Shown here in pieces: positions 16,725 through 24,574 of a stretch of DNA of 64,000 nt (within the stretch, counting starts at the first letter, position 1; each line of letters begins with the position of its first letter). A model generated the notes under the pieces. It was not told the DNA's origin, did not search any database, and was given only the letters and a program-made list of their open reading frames with translations. The translations under genes were made by a program, and so were the position numbers. The stretch is taken from the NCBI GenBank assembly GCA_963748405.1, contig CAVVIT010000007.1, positions 372,001-436,000 of the forward strand, written 5' to 3'. Source of the stretch: Fen-1273 sp963748405 (GTDB lineage Bacteria > Bacteroidota > Ignavibacteria > UBA10030 > UBA6906).

Positions 16725-17462
16725 TTAGTCTTCTTCGAGTTTCTGTGCCAGGCGTACAGCCGTTTCCTTCGTCCTCGGGTCGCTCGCCACGGTCGTCGGG
16801 AGGAGCGAGGCGGCCCGGAACGCCTCGATCGCCTCCTGTCGTCTCCCTTCCTCTTTCAGAATCAGCCCCAGTTCGAACCTGTGGCGGACGATCCCCGGGG
16901 CGATCGCGATCGCCTTCCGGATCGCCGTCTCCGCTTCTTCGAATCCCCCTTCCGGGAGCGACCCCAGGAACACGGTGGCGAGCTGCCGCTCGATCCAGCC
17001 CACCTTCCCGAGCGCGAGGTAGAACGATCCGAGTATCGAGTAGGCGACGTCGTCGAGCGAGTCGAGCGCGATCGCCCTGTCAAGCTCCCCCTTGATCTCG
17101 TTGCAGAGCCGAACCTTGGCCTTGCTCCCTTCGAACATCGCGATGTTCCCGAGCGCTGCCGCCTTCCATGTGTGCCCCTGGGCGATGAGCGAGTCGGCCC
17201 GTATACACCGCTCCGCGTACGACGCCGCGTTCCTGTAGATCTCCTCCTTCTGTTCGCGGGGGGCCATGTCGGCCATGCAGACGCCGACCCTGGCGAGCCT
17301 CCAGAGGAACCGGGCGGAATCGGGGGAGAGCGTCATTGCCGAATCGTACAGCGCCGAGGCGCGCGTGTACTCCAGCGACGCGAACTCGGCGTCCCCCGGC
17401 ACCGGGGGCGCGGAGGAAGAACCGCCGCCTGCAAGAATCATCGCGAGGAGCAGTGTGGTCAT
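16725..17462 (-). CDS. TPR-repeat protein, probably exported
   Basis: 245 residues. A short hydrophobic N-terminus (MTTLLLAMILAGGGSSS) looks like a signal peptide, followed by helical repeats of TPR type: EYTRASALYDSAMTLSPDSA, YAERCIRADSLIAQGHTW, LDRAIALDSLDDVAYSILGS, AETAIRKAIAIAPGIVRHRF and AIEAFRAASLL. TPR proteins scaffold other proteins; this one would do so in the periplasm. Its ATG overlaps the hydroxylase stop, so it belongs to the same operon. Confidence 0.8.
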   Translation of the reverse strand: MTTLLLAMILAGGGSSSAPPVPGDAEFASLEYTRASALYDSAMTLSPDSARFLWRLARVGVCMADMAPREQKEEIYRNAASYAERCIRADSLIAQGHTWKAAALGNIAMFEGSKAKVRLCNEIKGELDRAIALDSLDDVAYSILGSFYLALGKVGWIERQLATVFLGSLPEGGFEEAETAIRKAIAIAPGIVRHRFELGLILKEEGRRQEAIEAFRAASLLPTTVASDPRTKETAVRLAQKLEED

Positions 17463-18265
17463 GACGCCGTCACCCGCTCGTCAGCGGCGGGCCCGGCCGC
17501 ACCGCTGCGCGAAAAGGGCCTGAAGGCGAACAACGTCTGGGCGAAATACCCGCGCGGGAAGAACGTCGTGAGCCCGTACCCGGCGGGGCGGCGCGCGGGG
17601 CGGACGACCGTGCCGAACAAGTAGTCCCAGACGGCGAACTTCGTGCCGAAGTTGATTCCTCCCTCGGTGATCTCACGCGCGTGATGCCACCGGTGGAGCT
17701 CCGGGCCGTTGATGATCATCCCCGCACGTCCCAGACGCACATCGATATTCGAGTGAATGAACATTCCCCAGACGGCGTCGACGATCCCCTTGACCAGCGG
17801 CAGGACCGGGGCGGCCCCCAGGAGTGTGATCGGGAGGAACTCGATCGTCTGGTTGATCAGTATCTCCAGCGCGTGCGACCGGGTGCCGGCCAGCCAGTCG
17901 ACTTCCCTGACCGAATGGTGCGCCTCGTGGATCCTCCAGAGGAGCGGCCAGCGGTGCTGGAGCCGGTGGAAGAGATAGATGTACAGGTCGTGTGTCACGA
18001 GGAAGAAGCCGAGCTGCGCCGCCAGGGGCCAGCCGCTGACGATGTGGAGCCGCGAGAAACCGGTCCCGCCGTCGATCCAGCGTATGATGGCGCTGATGAC
18101 GAGCGCCAGGACGTAGCTCTGGACGAGCGTATACCAGATCAGGTCCGTCCAGAACCCGTCGCGGAGCACGCTCTGGCCCCGGTCGTACGGGAACAGGCGC
18201 TCCAGGAGTATGAACAGCGCCGCCGCCCCGATGATGACGATCGGTGAGACAAGTTCAATGGCCAT
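17459..18265 (-). CDS. Fatty acid hydroxylase / sterol desaturase superfamily membrane protein
   Basis: A 268-residue polytopic membrane protein with the histidine clusters of the di-iron fatty acid hydroxylase superfamily: HDLYIYLFHRLQH, HEAHHS and HRWHHA. These enzymes hydroxylate or desaturate lipids using oxygen. It overlaps the NeuB-like gene by 11 bases and the TPR gene by four, so it is co-transcribed with the ulosonate cluster. The target could be a lipid of the outer membrane or the lipid carrying the sugar; this is inference. An ether-lipid monooxygenase-like role is equally possible. Confidence 0.88.
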   Translation of the reverse strand: MAIELVSPIVIIGAAALFILLERLFPYDRGQSVLRDGFWTDLIWYTLVQSYVLALVISAIIRWIDGGTGFSRLHIVSGWPLAAQLGFFLVTHDLYIYLFHRLQHRWPLLWRIHEAHHSVREVDWLAGTRSHALEILINQTIEFLPITLLGAAPVLPLVKGIVDAVWGMFIHSNIDVRLGRAGMIINGPELHRWHHAREITEGGINFGTKFAVWDYLFGTVVRPARRPAGYGLTTFFPRGYFAQTLFAFRPFSRSGAAGPAADERVTAS

Positions 18266-19181
18266 TGTTGGAGACCCGGTTCAGTTCCACGGACGGCATT
18301 GCAGTGCGGACCCTGCGGAGCTTCGCCCGCTGCCCCATTTCGTCGTCGTAAACGCGTTTCACGCCGTCACCCATCGCTTTTTCGATGTCCCTGATGTTGG
18401 AGACGAGCCTCATGAACCCGCTGATTTCCACGGATGCCGCCTGGTCGCTCCCCCACATCGCGCGGTCGAGCGTGATGTGCCGTTCGACGAACGTCGCGCC
18501 GAGCGAAACCGCGGCCCACGTCGGAGAAAGCCCCACCTCGTGTCCCGAATACCCGACGGGGCAGTCCGGGTAAAGCCCTTTGAGCGTCTGGATCATCCTC
18601 AGGTTGAGCTCGCCGGGGGGGCAGGGATACGTCGACGTCGAATGGGCGATGAGAAGGTTCTCCCGTCCGGCCGCCGTGACCGCGCCATCGATCTCTTCGG
18701 CCGTGGACATCCCCGTCGATATGATGAGCGGCCTCCCGGTCTGCTTCTTTCTCGCCAGCAGGGAGGTGTCCGTCAGCGACGCCGAGGCCGCCTTGTAGCA
18801 CGGCGGGTCGAACTGCTCCATGAAATCCACCGCCTCCTCGTCCCAGCAGGATGCGAACCAGAGGATTCCCCTGTCGCGGCAGTACCGGTCGATCTCGGCG
18901 TACTCGCTCTGGCCGAACTCCACCCGGCGGCGGTAATCGATGTATTTCATCCTCCCCCACGGCGTATCACGCTCCAGCTCCCACTGGTCGCGCGGGACGC
19001 AGAGCTCAGGAGTCCGTTTCTGGAATTTTACGGCGTCGCAGCCGGCGAGGACGGCTCCGTCGATGAGCTTCCTTGCGATCGCAATCGAGCCGTTGTGATT
19101 GATGCCGATCTCGGCAATGACGAACACGGGCTGCCCCTCGCCGACGAGCCTGTCCCCGATCCGAATGCATGCACTGTTCAT
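18255..19181 (-). CDS. N-acetylneuraminate synthase (NeuB) family protein lacking SAF domain
   Basis: The NeuB family condenses phosphoenolpyruvate with a sugar aldehyde to make a 3-deoxy-ulosonic acid. The 308-residue protein shows the TIM-barrel hallmarks FVIAEIGINHNG, GCDAVKFQKRTPE, YKAASASLTDTSLL, LIISTGMSTAEEI, STYPCPPGELNL and PVGYSGHEVGL, then FVERHITLDRAMWGSDQ. Family members usually run to about 340-350 residues with a C-terminal SAF (antifreeze-like) domain that closes the active site; here the chain ends about 25 residues after the barrel, so that domain is missing. The start overlaps the KdsC-like stop (ATGA). Its product is probably not plain sialic acid, because no NeuC-type epimerase is present. 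Confidence 0.9.
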   Translation of the reverse strand: MNSACIRIGDRLVGEGQPVFVIAEIGINHNGSIAIARKLIDGAVLAGCDAVKFQKRTPELCVPRDQWELERDTPWGRMKYIDYRRRVEFGQSEYAEIDRYCRDRGILWFASCWDEEAVDFMEQFDPPCYKAASASLTDTSLLARKKQTGRPLIISTGMSTAEEIDGAVTAAGRENLLIAHSTSTYPCPPGELNLRMIQTLKGLYPDCPVGYSGHEVGLSPTWAAVSLGATFVERHITLDRAMWGSDQAASVEISGFMRLVSNIRDIEKAMGDGVKRVYDDEMGQRAKLRRVRTAMPSVELNRVSNNGH

Positions 19182-19795
19182 GCCCGCACCTGTGCGTTTG
19201 TTTTTGCTCGTGAAAGAACCGTTGTCCCGCTCCCTGCCCCCGGCGCTGCCGTCGACCGCAGGGCGATGAGCCAGTCCGCGAACTCGCGGAATGCCCCCAT
19301 TCCCCCGGGAGTTCCGCAGATGTAGTGAACGGCTTTGGCCACCGCCGGCATCGCGTCCGACGGTGCGCCGGTCAGCCCTTCCGGGCGTATCGCTTCGATA
19401 ATCCCCAGGTCGTTCACGTCGTCGCCGATGAACGCGATCTGGTGTTTCGCGAGCCGCGTGCTCGAGAGTATGTTCTCGAGGTGAAGCTTCTTGTCGTCGA
19501 TCCCCAGGTACAGGAACTTCATCCGGAGCTTCTCCGCCCGGCGCCGTATGGAGGGGGAGGTCTCGCCGGTGATGATCGCCGTTTCGATGCCCGCCGAGCG
19601 GAGGAGCCGCACGGCCATCCCGTCCCGAATGGAGAACCGCTTGAAGACCTCCCCGGTAGGCCCGTAATACACCCCCGTGTCGGTGAGGACGCCGTCATTG
19701 TCCGTCAGGACGAGCTTGAGTGCGGAGGCCCGTTTGCGGAGTTCCCTCAAGGCCAGGGGCTGTACGCGGGGCGAAGCCCGCTTCCGCGTCACCAT
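19178..19795 (-). CDS. KdsC-type HAD phosphatase
   Basis: About 205 residues. The HAD motifs are LVLTDNDGVLTDTG (catalytic Asp-x-Asp), IITGETS (motif II), DDKKLHLE and GDDVNDLGIIE (motif IV). This is the KdsC subfamily that dephosphorylates ulosonic acid phosphates (KDO-8-P, Neu5Ac-9-P-like). It would remove the phosphate after the NeuB-like condensation. The ATG at 19795 is preferred; a GTG at 19804 is also in frame. It overlaps both neighbours. Confidence 0.88.
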   Translation of the reverse strand: MVTRKRASPRVQPLALRELRKRASALKLVLTDNDGVLTDTGVYYGPTGEVFKRFSIRDGMAVRLLRSAGIETAIITGETSPSIRRRAEKLRMKFLYLGIDDKKLHLENILSSTRLAKHQIAFIGDDVNDLGIIEAIRPEGLTGAPSDAMPAVAKAVHYICGTPGGMGAFREFADWLIALRSTAAPGAGSGTTVLSRAKTNAQVRA

Positions 19796-20610
19796 GCCGT
19801 CCACCCCCCGTCAACGACGAGGTTCGCGCCGGTCATGTAGGCCGAGGCATCCCCCGCGAGGAATACGATCGCGCCCCTGTAGTCGGACGGCGCTGCCATG
19901 CGCCCCAGCGGAGTGCGCCGCGCGTATTGCTCGACGAAGAACCTGTCCTGGGAATTCTCGACGCCCCCCGGGGAGAGGGCGTTGACGCGCACACCCCGGT
20001 TTCCCCAGTACGCGGCAAGGAACCGTGTGAAAGCGATGACCGCTCCCTTGGTGGCGGGATAGGCCGGAGTTTTGTAAAACTCCTGCGAGCCGTCGGGTTT
20101 CCGGTACAGCGACTGGTCGGGGGCCACGATCCCGTACGTGGAGGCGATGTTGATGATCGATCCCCGTCCCGAGCGCGCCATGACCGACCCCAGGATCTGC
20201 GAGCAGAGGAACATCCCGGTGACGTTCACGTCGAACGACTTTTTCCAGAGCTCCAGCGGGTACGACTCGAATCGCGACTGTTCGGCGGCGGCGGCCGGGT
20301 CCTCGAACTTGTCGTTGATCGCCGCGTTGTTCACGAGGACGTCGATCGACCCGAACCGCGCGAGGATCGTCTCCCGGGCGGCCCGCACCGAATCCTCCCG
20401 CGTCACGTCGAGCGCGAGGCCCATCGCCTGTGCGCCGTGTTTCGCGGCGGTCGCGGAAGCGAACTCCCCCGAGGCGTCCCCGTCCAGGTCCGCCGCCACG
20501 ACGCGCGCTCCGGCTTCCGCCAGCGCCGAGCAGTGCTCCCGCCCGAGGAGCCCGAGCGCCCCGGTGACGACCGCGGTCTTTCCCGCGAGCGAAAACCGGT
20601 CCATGGTCAT
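19789..20610 (-). CDS. Short-chain dehydrogenase/reductase
   Basis: A 273-residue classical SDR. The cofactor motif is TGALGLLGREH (glycine-rich, TGxxxxxG type), with DVLVNNAAIND (NNAG-like), the Ser before the active-site Tyr in NIASTYGI and the catalytic pair YPATKG (Tyr and Lys four apart). VNALSPGGVEN and the C-terminal GANLVVDGGWTAW are also typical. It resembles the PtmA-like SDRs of flagellin-glycosylation and ulosonate clusters. It would oxidise or reduce a sugar intermediate, but the order in the pathway is unknown. Start overlaps the aminotransferase stop (ATGA). Confidence 0.9.
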   Translation of the reverse strand: MTMDRFSLAGKTAVVTGALGLLGREHCSALAEAGARVVAADLDGDASGEFASATAAKHGAQAMGLALDVTREDSVRAARETILARFGSIDVLVNNAAINDKFEDPAAAAEQSRFESYPLELWKKSFDVNVTGMFLCSQILGSVMARSGRGSIINIASTYGIVAPDQSLYRKPDGSQEFYKTPAYPATKGAVIAFTRFLAAYWGNRGVRVNALSPGGVENSQDRFFVEQYARRTPLGRMAAPSDYRGAIVFLAGDASAYMTGANLVVDGGWTAW

Positions 20611-21953
20611 CGGCCTCCCGCGGGGACGGCGGGTTTGGTGTTGAAATTGCCGGTCCTCCTGAACACCGGGTCCACGGGGACCCCCCGGAGGAAACGCGCC
20701 GCGTTTCCGCTCGCGACCGCGTCGCGGACGACGGGGAGTGCCTCCCGGTACGCCTCGATCGTCCAGGCGACGTCCGCGTCGGTGTGCGAGAAGCTCATGT
20801 TGTGGGATCCTCCCCAGAGGATCCCCCTCTTGAAAAGCTCCTGCTGGAGGAGCGACTTCACTTCGAGAACGTTTCCCGCGCTTGCGTCGAACGTGACGAG
20901 CGTTCGGCAGTCCATCCCGGAGCAGCGGGTGTACGGCATGGAGAGCTCCGCGGCGATGGCGTTATAGGCCTCCCGGATCTTCCGTCCCTGCGCGTGGAGC
21001 CGTGCGGGGACGTTCTTCTCGCGTATCTCCGCGATCGTCGCCTTTGCCGCCGCCAGGGAGAGCGCCTCGCCGCCGAACGTCGTGAAGAAGAACACGTCCC
21101 TGTCGAACAGCCGCATGATTTCCCCCCGCCCGGCGATGACCCCCAGCGGCATGCCGTTGGCGATCGCCTTCGAATACGTCGCCAGGTCGGCGTCCACGCC
21201 GAAGAACTGCTGTGCGCCCCCCGGCGCGAGACGGAACCCGGTCCACATCTCGTCGAATATGAGGACGACCCCCCGCGACGTGCAGACCTCCCGGAGTTTG
21301 GAGAGAAAATCGTCCTTCGGCGGCTCGAAGACGACCGGCTCCAGGATGACGCAGGCGGTGGTATCGTCAATGGCGTCGATGACGGAATTGATGTCGTTGT
21401 AATTGAACGTGTACGTCAGGTCCTGCACCCTCTGCGGTATCCCGGCGTTCCGGTCCGTGACGGCGATGTACCAGTCGTGCCACCCGTGGTACCCGCAGCA
21501 GAGGACCTTCTCCCTCCCGGTGTACGCACGGGCGAGCCGGACGGCGGCCGTCGTGACGTCGCACCCGGTCTTGCTGTAGCGGACCATCTCCGCCTGCGGG
21601 ACCGCCTCCCGGATCATCTCCGCCACTTCCACCTCCAGCGGGTGCATCATGGAGAACGTGATCCCGTCTCTGAGCTGTTCGGCGATCGCCCGGTCGACCC
21701 TGTCGTAGCAGTACCCGAGCGACAGGGGACCGATCCCCATCTGGTAGTCGATATATTCGTTCCCGTCGACGTCCCAGACGTGCGAGCCCTTCCCGCGCTG
21801 GAGGTATTTCGGCGCCACCCCCCGGACGTACTGGCCCGGGCCCTTGGCAAGCGTCTGCGTGCCCGCGGGGATCACCTTCGCGGCGCGCTCGTAGAGCGCG
21901 TCGGACTTCTCAATGGATGGATACGTAGGGTTGGATCGGACGGTGTTCGGCAT
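20607..21953 (-). CDS. Class III aminotransferase, glutamate-1-semialdehyde aminomutase-like
   Basis: 448 residues, PLP-dependent. Typical features are the N-terminal RAAKVIPAGTQTLAKGP, GNEYIDYQMGIGPLSLGY, the cofactor-binding YSKTGCDVTTAAVRLARAY, CCGYHGWHDWY, LIFDEMWTGFR and the Schiff-base lysine in TYSKAIANGMPLG. It is close to HemL-type aminomutases, but its place among sugar genes argues for amination of a keto-sugar rather than tetrapyrrole synthesis. The ATG at 21953 starts the conserved MPNTVRSNP; the frame upstream lies inside the transketolase gene and is not used. It overlaps the transketolase C subunit by 44 bases. Confidence 0.92.
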   Translation of the reverse strand: MPNTVRSNPTYPSIEKSDALYERAAKVIPAGTQTLAKGPGQYVRGVAPKYLQRGKGSHVWDVDGNEYIDYQMGIGPLSLGYCYDRVDRAIAEQLRDGITFSMMHPLEVEVAEMIREAVPQAEMVRYSKTGCDVTTAAVRLARAYTGREKVLCCGYHGWHDWYIAVTDRNAGIPQRVQDLTYTFNYNDINSVIDAIDDTTACVILEPVVFEPPKDDFLSKLREVCTSRGVVLIFDEMWTGFRLAPGGAQQFFGVDADLATYSKAIANGMPLGVIAGRGEIMRLFDRDVFFFTTFGGEALSLAAAKATIAEIREKNVPARLHAQGRKIREAYNAIAAELSMPYTRCSGMDCRTLVTFDASAGNVLEVKSLLQQELFKRGILWGGSHNMSFSHTDADVAWTIEAYREALPVVRDAVASGNAARFLRGVPVDPVFRRTGNFNTKPAVPAGGR

Positions 21954-22881
21954 CGGTGTGTCCCTGTCGGTTGTTTCGTATGGCGTCGAGTATTCTTCGC
22001 GCAATCTGTTCTCCCGTGAACCCCTCGTTGGCAAGGACGCGCTCGAGAAGCCCGGGAGTGAACCAGCGTCCTTCAAGTGCAAGGGGAATGTGATGCGTCG
22101 TCGTCCGGTGACGCGTGAGGACCTCGGCGGCGATGGTTGCCAGGCCCCCGGTGAGGAAATGGTCTTCCACGGTCACGACCGTCCCGGTCTCCCGTGCGCC
22201 CCGGAGGATCTCGTCTTCGTCCACGGGCTGGAGCATCCGCATGTTCACGACGCGCGCCGAAATCCCCCCGGCCCCGAGCAGGGGCAGGGCGCGCACGACC
22301 TCCCGGAGGAGGAACCCGTGGACGAGTATCGTGACGTCGGTCCCTTCGGCGATGACCTCGGCCTTTCCCGGTGAGAATTCCTCCGCGTGGGCGACGGGGG
22401 CGGGAAGGGCGTTATACCGGATGTAGCACGGGGACGGCGATGCAAGTATCGAGGGGAGCCCGATCACCAGGTCGTCGGCGTCCGCGGGGGAGAACACCTG
22501 CATGTGCGGTATCCCGCGCATGAGCGCCACGTCCTCGAGCGCCTGGTGCGTGGGGCCGTTTCCGTCCGAGAGGAATCCCGGGACTCCCCCGACGAGCTTC
22601 ACGGGGAGATTCCCGATCCCGACGTCCGTGCGGATGAACTCGAACGCCCGCATCGTGAGAAACGTCGCCAGGGCGTGCACCACGGGCGTTCTCCCCCGCA
22701 GCGCGAGCCCCGCGGCCGCACCCACCATCGTCTGCTCGGCGATGCCGACGTCGATGAACCGGGGCCCGAGTTCCCGCGGGAGGTTCCTGATGGCGACCCG
22801 GTTTTCCGCCGTCATGACGACGATGCGCTCATCGGCGGCGGCGGTTTCCCTGAGTACCTGTTCGTATGTGCGGTATGCCAC
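21910..22881 (-). CDS. Transketolase, C-terminal (pyrimidine-binding) subunit
   Basis: 323 residues corresponding to the central and C-terminal domains of transketolase. The motif FIDVGIAEQTMVGAAAGLAL holds the conserved glutamate that activates thiamine diphosphate, and GGVPGFLSDGNGPTHQALED is also typical. The C-terminal domain contains VVTVEDHFLTGGLATIAAE. It pairs with the N-terminal subunit encoded just upstream; split transketolases like this are common in secondary pathways. It starts with GTG, preceded by GAGGTG. Confidence 0.92.
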   Translation of the reverse strand: MAYRTYEQVLRETAAADERIVVMTAENRVAIRNLPRELGPRFIDVGIAEQTMVGAAAGLALRGRTPVVHALATFLTMRAFEFIRTDVGIGNLPVKLVGGVPGFLSDGNGPTHQALEDVALMRGIPHMQVFSPADADDLVIGLPSILASPSPCYIRYNALPAPVAHAEEFSPGKAEVIAEGTDVTILVHGFLLREVVRALPLLGAGGISARVVNMRMLQPVDEDEILRGARETGTVVTVEDHFLTGGLATIAAEVLTRHRTTTHHIPLALEGRWFTPGLLERVLANEGFTGEQIARRILDAIRNNRQGHTDAEHRPIQPYVSIH

Positions 22882-22884
22882 GGT

Positions 22885-23736
22885 TCACCTCACCATGAGC
22901 GTTTCGGAGACCAGCGCGGCTTTCTTCGTGCCGTGAAGTTCCTCCAGGAGCATCGCGACCTCCTCGTGCGAAAAGTTGACGAACCAGCGGTCCGCCCGCG
23001 CTTCGATCGAGGGGAGCCCTTTCCCCCGCACCGTGTCGGCGATGATCGCATGCGGGCGCCCCGGGGCGGCGGCCCGGAACGCGCGTTCCAGGCTCTCAAA
23101 ATCGTGTCCGTCGGCGTCCGCGACGGACCATCCGAACGCCTCGAATTTCGGCCCGATCGGATCCAGCCGGCTCAGCTCCTCGGTGGGGAGGTTCGCCTGG
23201 AAGTGGTTCCTGTCGATGACGGCGACGATGTTGTCGAGCCCCTGCGCGCGGGCCACAAGGAGCCCCTCCCACACCGATCCTTCGTTCAGCTCGCCGTCCC
23301 CCATGACGACGTAGACCCGGTTCGACCCTCCGCGCATCCTGATGTCGAGCGCGACGCCTATGCCGACCGACAGAAGGTGCCCGAGCGAGCCCGAGTGGAA
23401 TTCCACGCCGGGGACGCGGCGGTTCGGGTGCCAGTAAATCGCGTCGTCGGTGCTCAGGTGGCCTGCGAGCCGTCCCTTCTCCATGTACCCGAGCTCGGCA
23501 AGCGTGCCGTAGAGCGCGGGCACGTCGTGCCCCTTCGAGAGGAAGAGGTAGTCTCTCTCCGGATCGCGGACGCGCGAAGGGTCCGCGGAGAGGATCTCCC
23601 CGTACATGTAGACGAGTATGTCCGCGCACGAGAGGGACGCGCCGATGAAGCATCCGCCGTCCGTTGACATCCTGATGATGTGCTCCCGCACCCGGAGGGC
23701 GGTTTCCTGGAGCCGGTGAATCCGTTTCGCGTCCAT
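22885..23736 (-). CDS. Transketolase, N-terminal (TPP pyrophosphate-binding) subunit
   Basis: 283 residues. The TPP motif MGDGELNEGSVWEG, followed about 30 residues later by VIDRNHFQ, is the GDG-N signature, and FHSGSLGHLLSVGIG and LSKGHDVPALYG are conserved in transketolases. Together with the C subunit it would move a two-carbon ketol unit between sugars. In this operon the likely role is to build or shorten the carbon skeleton used by the NeuB-like synthase; that is inference. A 34-base gap separates it from the cytidylyltransferase gene. Confidence 0.92.
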   Translation of the reverse strand: MDAKRIHRLQETALRVREHIIRMSTDGGCFIGASLSCADILVYMYGEILSADPSRVRDPERDYLFLSKGHDVPALYGTLAELGYMEKGRLAGHLSTDDAIYWHPNRRVPGVEFHSGSLGHLLSVGIGVALDIRMRGGSNRVYVVMGDGELNEGSVWEGLLVARAQGLDNIVAVIDRNHFQANLPTEELSRLDPIGPKFEAFGWSVADADGHDFESLERAFRAAAPGRPHAIIADTVRGKGLPSIEARADRWFVNFSHEEVAMLLEELHGTKKAALVSETLMVR

Positions 23737-23770
23737 GGTGTTCAGTCCTGGTGTGATGCGGCGGGATCGT

Positions 23771-24574
23771 TCAACTGATCTGCCTGTACTCTGAAGGCGA
23801 CACTGTCGTGAGCTCGTCTGCGTGGTTCCGGTACCAGTTCACCCCCGCGTAGGCGGCGTTGATCCGCGCGATATCCGGGCGCGATTCAAGCAGCCGGAGT
23901 ACCTGGTCGAGGCGGAAGGGGGGGCCATCCCCGGTGCAGAGCTCGTCGTACACGGCACTGATGAACCGGTAATCTTCGGGATAATCGATCGTCCACCTGT
24001 GCGTCATCGAGTAATTCAGCCCTGTCTCCCATGCCACGTTGGCGATCCTGTAGCGCCCCGGCCGCTCCCAGATGAAGGGGGTGGTGTGTTCCCTCTCGAA
24101 CGGCCGCCGCGCCTCACGGTGCGCCTCCTCGAGTACGGCGAAGGGGATCACCTCCACGTCGTTCCCGTCCGGGTATGTCGCGGGATGGAGGTTGCTCGTA
24201 TAGTCGAACGCTCCCCTGTGCCGGGCGTGGAAGGCGAGCACCCTGTCGATCACGCCGGGATCGATCAGGGGGCAGTCCGAGGGGATCTTGACGACCTCGT
24301 CGGCCCGGGCGGCGGCCCCTGCCCGGTAATGCCTGTCGAGCAGGTCGCTCGGATGGCCGCTGAAGCACTCCACCCCGAGTTCCCGGCAGAGCGCGCGTAT
24401 GGGGTCGTCCGACGGTTCGGTTGTCGTCCCGACGACGAGGTCGAACGGAGCGGCCGCAGAGCGGACCCGCTCGATCATCCGCTGGAGGAGCGGCCTGCCG
24501 GCGAGCGGCATCATCACCTTGTTCGGGAGCCGGCTCGAGCCGGTGCGGGCCTGCACCACGACGAGCGTCTTCAC
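23771..24574 (-). CDS. SpsF/NeuA-like cytidylyltransferase
   Basis: 267 residues. The N-terminal nucleotide-binding motif LVVVQARTGSSRLPNKVM is the CMP-sugar synthetase signature. KIPSDCPLIDPGVIDRVL contains the metal-binding acidic residues, and NLHPATYPDGNDVEVIPF and MTHRWTIDYPEDY are typical of SpsF (COG1861) proteins. It would activate the ulosonic acid product with CTP. GTG start overlapping the stop of the upstream transferase gene. Confidence 0.9.
   Translation of the reverse strand: MKTLVVVQARTGSSRLPNKVMMPLAGRPLLQRMIERVRSAAAPFDLVVGTTTEPSDDPIRALCRELGVECFSGHPSDLLDRHYRAGAAARADEVVKIPSDCPLIDPGVIDRVLAFHARHRGAFDYTSNLHPATYPDGNDVEVIPFAVLEEAHREARRPFEREHTTPFIWERPGRYRIANVAWETGLNYSMTHRWTIDYPEDYRFISAVYDELCTGDGPPFRLDQVLRLLESRPDIARINAAYAGVNWYRNHADELTTVSPSEYRQIS

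Noticed and set aside
20784..22019. Plus-strand frame opposite the aminotransferase
   Set aside because: Shadow of the codon bias of the minus-strand aminotransferase; no domain pattern.
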